Source of the DNA: Cephalotus follicularis
Taxonomy: Eukaryota > Streptophyta > Magnoliopsida > Oxalidales > Cephalotaceae
Direction of reading: 5' to 3'
DNA: 64,000 nucleotides
Assembly: GCA_001972305.1 (NCBI GenBank)
Contig: BDDD01001374.1
Coordinates: 46,000 to 109,999 of the forward strand
Numbering within the stretch: the first letter of the stretch is position 1; each line of letters opens with the position of its first letter. Position numbers and translations under genes: made by a program. Below are positions 57,811 through 64,000 of the stretch, piece after piece. The notes below the pieces were generated by a model, which worked only from the letters and a program-made list of their open reading frames with translations, did not search any database and was not told the origin of the DNA.

Positions 57811-59574
57811 GACTGGTGAGAAAGTTTCAGTATAGTCGACACCATGTCATTGTCTATACCCTTTCGCAACTAATCTAGCTTTATATGTCTCAATCTTTCC
57901 ATCTACATTCATCTTCTTCTTGAAGATCCATTTGCAACCAATAGGCATTATGCCTTTGGGTGTTTCAACCAAATTCCAAACCCAGTTGGAGTACATGGAA
58001 TCCATCTCAGATTGCATGGCTCCCAGCTATGCCTCAGATTCAGTGCATTACACTGTTTCCTGATAGCTGGTAGGCTCGTTGTCATCAAAAACATTGATTT
58101 CGTCAATACCATCAACGAGAAAACCATATCTCTTATGTGCTAATGAAATCCTACCTGATCTCCTCAAAGGATCTTTGCCAAACTAAGATCCAATCTCAAC
58201 TTGAGATTCAACCTCAACTGTCTCTATAGGAGGTCTAAACCCAAATCCTCAATATCCTACCTGGTCTCTACCTGTGGCAACTCTCTGAGTTCTACTTGGC
58301 TCCCACTAGTTCCTTCAAGAAGGTATTCCTTCTCTAGGAACACAGCATTTCGCAAAACAAATATCCTTGTTCGCTGGGATGGTGGAAGTAGTATCCTTTC
58401 GTTTCCTTAGGACACCCCACAAACCTGCAGTGGTCCGATCATGCTTCCAGCTTACTCGCATCAAGCCTCTTGACATAAGTTGTATAGCCCCAAAACTTTA
58501 AACGGCTCAAGCTGGGTTTCCTCCCTGTCCATACTTTGTATGGGGTGGAGGGCACAGATTTCAAAGGAATCTGATTCAAGATGTATGTAGCTTAATCCAG
58601 GCATATCCCCAAAGATAGGTGGGAAGGTTGATGAAAGACATCTTTGAATCAACCTGTCCAACAAGGTCTGGTTCCTCCTTTTGGTCACAGCATTATGCTG
58701 CGGTGTTCCTAGAGGAGTTTATTGAGAGATAATTCCGTTATCTCTAAGATAACCTAGGAATTCAGCTGACAGGTACTCGCCACCTTGGTCCGACTGAAGT
58801 ATTTTAATTAGCATACTAGTTTTCTTTTTTACTTCAAGTCTAAACTCCTTGAACATCTCAAAGGATTCTGACTTGTGTCTCATCAGATACACATAACCAA
58901 ACCTTGATAAATCATCGGTAAAGGTTATGAAGTAGAAGTAACTCCCTCACGCACTAAGTGACATAGGCCCACATACGTCGATATGGACTAATCCCAGTAA
59001 GTCCACAGCCCTTTCCTCTTTCCTAGAGAAGGGTGATTTGGTCATCTTTCCCCATAAGCAGGATTCACATGTTGGATAGAACTTCAAGCCCTGGATATCA
59101 AAAAGATCATCCTTAACCAACTGTGAAAGTCTGGCATCACTAAGATGTCCAAGTCTACAGTGCCAAGTATAGGTTTTATTCTATTCAGTCTCTCTAGGTC
59201 TTTTCTTATTACTTTGCTCAATGGATAGGATTTTAGATTTTTCAGTATTCAACACAAATAATCCATTGTCGACGAATCCATCACCAACACAAACATTGTT
59301 AGAATATACAAAACATTTGATATTTTCAAATTTGAGCCCCAAGCCCAAACCACACAAGTAAGATACACTTACTATATTCCTTACAATGTTTGGTACACAG
59401 TAACATGGATGAAGGGTTAATACATATCCATTACTCCAAGTAATGTCGAAAATCCTAAGAGCTTCAACGATGATCCTAGATCCATCACTAAGCCGTAAAT
59501 CCAAATCTCTGGCTCCAAGCTGTCTAACTTTTCTTAGCCCTTGCAATGAATTGCAAAGCTTAGTTCACATCCAG
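57811..59574 (-). pseudogene. pol: C2 copia pol: protease end, GAG-pre-integrase, integrase
   Basis: The minus strand starts beside the protease active-site region (KLCNSLQGLRKVRQLGARDL), interrupted by T2 at 59575. The GAG-pre-integrase stretch follows (CYCVPNIVRNIVSVSYL at about 59340-59400), then the zinc finger (CRLGHLSDARLSQLVKDDLF; CESCLWGKMTKSPF), the integrase core (LQSDQGGEYLSAEFLGYLRD; TPQHNAVTKRRNQTLLD) and the integrase C-terminal part. Between 58460 and 57810 only scraps of the linker and RT start can be read. Many stops and frameshifts are present. Gag itself lies beyond T2 or is lost. Confidence 0.8.
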
Positions 59575-60773
59575 TGTAATACCCTGTTTGTCCGTTTGAA
59601 TATTTTGGGACTTTTAAATCTGTTTGTTATGGGTTTTTAATCTGTCGTGTTATAAATCAGTTTACTTTGTTTTGGGTTTATGTGTTTTGGGCTGACTAAT
59701 AACAGCCTGTACTTTGGGTATGTTAGTATGTGTTTGTGTTTTGGTAAGGTTTTGTCTTTTTAAATAAATCAACTATTGTAATTTCGTATTATTATTATTT
59801 AAAGGTTATTAAAACAAAATTATTATTTATTTAATCAAAATTTATGTTTTCTCTCTCTCTTATCCCTCTCACTCGTACGTCTCTCCCTCTCTTAACTCCC
59901 TCACCGATTTCTCTCCCTCTTTCCAATTCTTTGTCCTAAAAATCCTCCTCTTTCTTTATCTAATCATATTTTGTCTCCATATTTCCTTATCCTAGCCGAT
60001 TTCCCCTATCCCTTCTTGTTTAAATATGAAGTTAGCCACATTACTTTGTCATTCGCTGCTCTATCGCCTATTGGTAACCGATTCTGCAAATTTGGAATTC
60101 GTTTTGTTCTTGTGCAAGTGTCGTGCTCAAAATCAGGTTTGTTATTCATAGTTCGGTTTAAGGATTCTTTTTCTTGATATGCATAAAAATGGCGGGCTAT
60201 GAATGTGTGTTTTCCTTGTTTTGTTTTCTGTTGAAACAGCCGTTGTACACCACTGATTTTTTTGGCATCTTTTCCATTGTTTTGGCATCCTTCAGGTTTG
60301 TCTCCTTTGCAGTTATGGCTTAGTAAATTAGTTTTAATCTTTATGTCATCCGGTTTTATGTTCATATAGGCTGTTAGAGTTTTATTGTTATTTATTCCTG
60401 TCATTTTGAGCTCTGTCATGGTCTTTGAAACTGTCAACATGTATTAGGCATCATATACGAGTTACATACTGGTTTTGATAACTGTTAATGGCATTTGACA
60501 GAAAATTGGACTATAAATATGTAAGCATGTGATTAGAAGTCATCTCTCTTTTCACAGCTTAATCACTGTCTATGTACTTCCTCATGAATTCATTGTCTTT
60601 TAATGTTTTAATACCATATAATGTCTTATGTAAATGGTTATAGTCCTCTGGTATCATGTTATTCAGGTTTTGACAGATTTCTGCTTAGGATTGTTAGAGT
60701 TTATGCTGTTCAGTCGTCCAGAACAGTCAGGTGTTCTTCTGGACAGTCGACTGTTAAGCCGTGAGCAGTCGGC
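59575..60773 (+). mobile_element. T2: N5-family LTR, 5' part
   Basis: It starts tgtaataccctgtttgtccg, as N5 family members should. It has the CT-rich leader near 59850-59950 and reaches the palindrome array at the same distance as N5 (about 1140 bp). There it is cut by T3. The rest of T2 is not in the window. Confidence 0.85.
60715..60773. repeat. cagtcgactg array in T2, cut after three units
   Basis: Cores are gtcagg, gtcgac and gtcggc. The last, agtcggc, ends exactly at the T3 insertion point. Confidence 0.8.
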
Positions 60774-60917
60774 TGTAACGACCCGAATTCCCTTTCTATA
60801 CTGTTGAACACTGTTCATGCATATATTGTATCGTATTGTATCGTATTGAACTGTATTGTATTGTATTTAATGTAGGTATTCCTATACCTATTGTTATTGT
60901 ATTTATTATATGCATGT
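60774..60917 (+). mobile_element. T3 LTR, left part
   Basis: It starts tgtaacgacccgaattcc and contains a diverged attgtatcgt/attgt microsatellite (60822-60867). It is interrupted by T4 after catgt (60913-60917) and continues from 63324. Confidence 0.7.
60822..60867. repeat. Pentanucleotide-based microsatellite
   Basis: Alternating attgt and atcgt units (tattgtatcgtattgtatcg and variants) occur within T3. Confidence 0.8.
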
Positions 60918-62085
60918 TGTCACACCCCGTTTTTTTTTCACAAACAACATCTAAGTGGTAGCAAATTAACATAATATCTGACTTATCCATTTTCACGATA
61001 AATTTTAAACTTTTCAGACAATTATAACAAAGGCAGAAGCATTCGATAATGAGACGAATTAAAATGCAACACCCGTCCCATACCACGTGTTGCCAACAAC
61101 ATAAATGAACCATTAGTCAAAAGCCCTAAAACGGAGCGTGAATTAAAACATTCAATACGGTATCTGATCATATACAGACATCCATCAATACATTATCCCA
61201 ATAATACAGTTATCAAAATAAATTAATCCGTTACAATAATCGGGAATCCATCGGTTACAATAACATAACACAATAACAGTTTAGCAATTCCAATAAGAGT
61301 TACAACTCCACCAGCTAACATTATTACAATTATGCTTCTCCACGCACGTCCATATAGGTCCCACTGCATCAATCTAAAATGTAGGGCGTTAGCCTTTGTC
61401 CTCACTCGGCTAAGTAGAGAAGTTATAAATGCAGTTCGGGGTCAATAACAATGAAGTCATGTATGAATGCATAATGATGCAGTACACAGTATATAAGAGT
61501 ACATATACATATATAATATGTATATTTATCAGTACAACCAAACATGTCCTCATGTGGACCACTCAAACATAATCAGTGCAAACAATGTCCACGTTACTCG
61601 CACGGCGGTGGTAACAACAGTCTGGACATGGTAAACGGTACTAGTATGGCGGCTAAGTACCAACAGTACCCCGCTAATGGTAACAGTGGAAAATGATACC
61701 CAGCACATCGGCTAAGTAACAACAATACCCCGCTAGTGGCAACAGTAACAATCATATTCAACAGTCAACTCAAGTGATGCATAATTATAAACACTTGAAG
61801 CAGTAATATCGATGTATAGCCATCTCTTAAACAGTTCACAATATTTGAAGATTACTTTCCCCATCATTTTGAAAAAATATATATATTTTTGTACAAAATA
61901 ATGATTTATTTAAAATCATTTATAAACTTCGAAAATGATATAACACTTTAGAAAACAGTTGCAATTCGTTTCGGAATTTTGTTAATAGTACAATATATAA
62001 TACATCCATATGCTCAGAATTCATCTAAGATCATTGGCATCGCGCCTATGTTTACCGCGTTTTCCAAAGTACGATTATTCCCTAT

Positions 62086-62335
62086 AACAGTCGGCTGTTT
62101 CCTTTAACAGTCAGCTATTCCCTTGAGCAATCGGTTGTTTTCATCCAACAGTCGGCTATTCTGGGCGAGTAACACATAAGCAGTCGGTTTTTTACCCTCA
62201 ATAGTCGACTGCCTCCACGAACAGTGTTCTCATCCTACCATTTCTGGGCAACTAATGCATGCACAGTCGATTGTCTTCTCTCGACAGTCGGCTGTGAACC
62301 TTAAGCATCCAACTGTTCTCCCTGAACAGTCAGCT
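62086..62335. repeat. cagtcggctg array in T4, block 1
   Basis: About ten units, mostly gtcggc or decayed forms (gtcagc, atcggt, gtcggt, gtcgat), lie 20-25 bp apart with a gap near 62230. Sequences attctgggcga and catttctgggcaa flank sub-blocks. Confidence 0.85.
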
Positions 62336-63019
62336 ATTCAGTAGACTAGGAACATGCAATTTGTCCAATTTACATCCAATCAGTTAATTGAATATCATTC
62401 AACCATATTCGTTCAATAGAATATCAATAATAGTCCATAGAGCACAATCACAGTTCATGCATTTCCTCTATTTCATCTTATCATCAGTAAATACAACTTA
62501 GTAATGCATGCGAATAAAACAATTCTCAATCTATAACTCAGTACACCTGTCATGTTAATAGTTCACAGTGAGCATGATATTTAGCCAAAGAGTTCACAGT
62601 CCATTAACCAGGCATTGCACTAATGATCACCATTACTATTAAACTCAAAGTTACACATATAACTTTCCACAATTTCCCCCTACCTTTGATTTCAAGTTAG
62701 AAATCGGAAGTCCACCTCTTTAAGTCCACGAAACAGTGTTGTTGAGCTCCACAGTAAGTCCTACCAGGTCTAGTAGCTCAAATCCGTCTCCTCCAAGCTT
62801 TCCTTCTTGGTCCAAATATTGGTCAAAGTCCCTCTTCCTCCTTTCTTCTCTCAATCTCTCACTGTGTTTCCTCTTTGTTCAGATGCTGGGTGAGAGAGGC
62901 GAATGGGAGAGTGTTTTTATGCCATTTCTTTCCCTTAGCCCGTTGCATGGCACTAAATGCCATTATCTTTGTCAGTTGTTGCATGTGATCTCGTCACATG
63001 CAACAAAACAGAGTACAAA

Positions 63020-63175
63020 CCAGTCGGCTGTTCTTCCCAGATAGTCGGCTGTCCTCTTGGCTGTGGTTGCAAGGTGGCTCCATAGCCCGCCAGTCGGCTG
63101 GTTCGTCCAACTAGTCGACTGCTCCATTAAACAGTCCACCAGTCGGCTGGTCTATAGTACCAGTCGACTGCCCCA
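63020..63175. repeat. cagtcggctg array in T4, block 2
   Basis: Six units (gtcggc x4, gtcgac x2) show 20-22 bp spacing for adjacent pairs and larger gaps between pairs. Its position near the U3 end parallels the second arrays of R1 and N4. Confidence 0.85.
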
Positions 63176-63323
63176 GTCCACATTTCAACAATTATACTTG
63201 TAAGTACTTTAATTTGATTTGGAAATCACCATATAGCCAGAAAAATCATCTTTCTCATTAATATAATAACAAGATTACATTGAAATTAAAATATTACAAT
63301 ATGCAGAAATTCTGGGCGTTACA

Positions 63324-63787
63324 CATGTATAGTTAGGATTTTGGGCTGAGTTATGGAGAATCGGCAGAATTTACTATATAAGTCAATTCTTACTCTCATT
63401 CTCTCATTCTCTCATTCTTCTCCCTCTCTCTATCCTTCTCCCTCTCTCTGTCCCAGCCGACAGCCTCCCTCTCCTTCTTGCAGCTCCATATTTGCTGCTC
63501 CAACGGCACATAATGATTGCAAGTCTCTTTCTTGCGGATTGAACAACATAGCAACTGATTCTTGGGGGCTTTCAGTCGATTAATTGATTGGAAGCTCAAC
63601 TGTTGAAGCTTTGGTGGTAGGTAGGACTTCTCTACTTGTATTGCCTATTGCTTAATTGCATGATTGATTGAATTGCATGATTAATTGAATGATTGTATTG
63701 TATACAATTGAAAAACAAGGGTTTTTTTATTGATATCCTCGATCTAACTGATCTAGAAGGATTAAATTGAAATTAGAAGGTTGTAAC
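63324..63787 (+). mobile_element. T3 LTR, right part
   Basis: T3 resumes after T4. A promoter-like ctatataag (63374-63382) is followed by ctcattctctcattctctc, then a CT-rich leader. No coding frame is convincing. It ends where C3 begins. Confidence 0.6.
63374..63382 (+). promoter_or_regulatory. Putative TATA box of T3 LTR
   Basis: The sequence ctatataag is followed about 20-35 bp later by pyrimidine-rich ctcattctctc, a typical plant transcription-start context. Confidence 0.5.
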
Positions 63788-64000
63788 TGTTGGAACCCGG
63801 GAGGGGTCCCGGTCGATTTTGGGTCTAGGATGCAAGTGTGTATAATTTTTATTTTTCAAAACACCAAGACTCGCAAGTCTAGGTTCACAATTACATCTTA
63901 CTACCAAAATCTATTAGCCTAGGATCTCCGTTTAATATTCAATCGAACAAATATAACAGTCAAGCATACATCCACTATAACCGAAATCAATTCGGTAAAC
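63788..64000 (-). mobile_element. C3: end of a copia-type LTR
   Basis: It begins tgttggaacccggg and runs parallel to C1 from 11796 (ggtcgattttgggtctagga; ccgtttaatattcaatcgaac). It continues beyond the window. Confidence 0.65.

Larger units (their letters stand above)
60918..63323 (-). mobile_element. T4: solo LTR related to R1/N4 LTRs
   Basis: This 2406-bp LTR runs from tgtcacaccccg to ctgggcgttaca and is flanked by identical catgt (60913-60917 and 63324-63328). There is no internal region. It has two palindrome arrays (62086-62335 and 63020-63175). A 102-aa frame at 62736 lies in LTR sequence and is not supported as a gene. Confidence 0.9.

Noticed and set aside
63788-64000. C3 as the 5' LTR of copia element C2
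   Set aside because: No initiator-Met primer site is seen just left of 63788, and T2 to T4 lie between. The link cannot be supported from this window.

Overview
The window is a block of nested LTR retrotransposons from a plant nuclear genome. Its Ty3/gypsy elements have very long LTRs, primer sites complementary to initiator-Met tRNA and a chromodomain-like integrase tail (Del/Tekay-type chromoviruses). There is also an Athila-type gypsy element and a Ty1/copia element. I found no host protein gene, rRNA or tRNA. All coding sequence is retroelement gag or pol broken by stops, frameshifts and deletions. The species cannot be named from this sequence.

Layout (labels are mine). 1-174 is the tail of an LTR. 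R1 (303-5039, minus strand) is a truncated gypsy element with gag, protease, partial RT and its 5' LTR. It lies in F1 (5040-9433, plus), the decayed pol 3' half and 3' LTR of another gypsy family. 9434-11445 holds two diverged LTR-like copies and 11446-11790 a minus-strand gypsy RT/RNase H scrap. From 11796 to 46207 a copia-type LTR (C1) is split by a nest resolved through target-site duplications (TSDs): C1 contains solo LTR N1 (12491-44447, TSD catag/cacag); N1 contains solo LTR N2 (14257-43916, TSD actag); N2 contains N3 (15206-31838, TSD gtttc) and N5 (32028-42081, TSD tcgac); N3 contains N4 (20393-29726). N4 and N5 keep most of gag-pol. C2 (46211-59574, minus) is a related copia LTR plus degenerate copia pol. 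Its LTR is split by Athila-type element A1 (48225-56402, TSD acatg), which itself carries an inserted LTR (T1, about 52036-54392). The right end holds LTR T2 (59575-60773), LTR T3 (60774 to about 63787), solo LTR T4 inside T3 (60918-63323, TSD catgt) and the start of another copia LTR (C3, from 63788).

The main unexplained signal is in the LTRs. Several families carry arrays of a short palindrome with core GTCGAC repeated every 20-22 bp. One class reads cagtcgactg (R1, N4, N5, T1, T2, T4). The other reads gcgtcgacgc or gacgtcgat (F1, N1, N2, N3, A1). In N4-type and N5-type LTRs the cagtcgactg arrays share flanking sequence but sit in opposite orientation relative to the LTR. Unit number differs between the two LTRs of one element, and two insertions have the core itself as target duplication. 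Other points of note are a chimeric LTR with a 1.68-kb tract identical to a copy 12.7 kb away, and a cluster of covarying hairpins in the N2/N3 LTRs.
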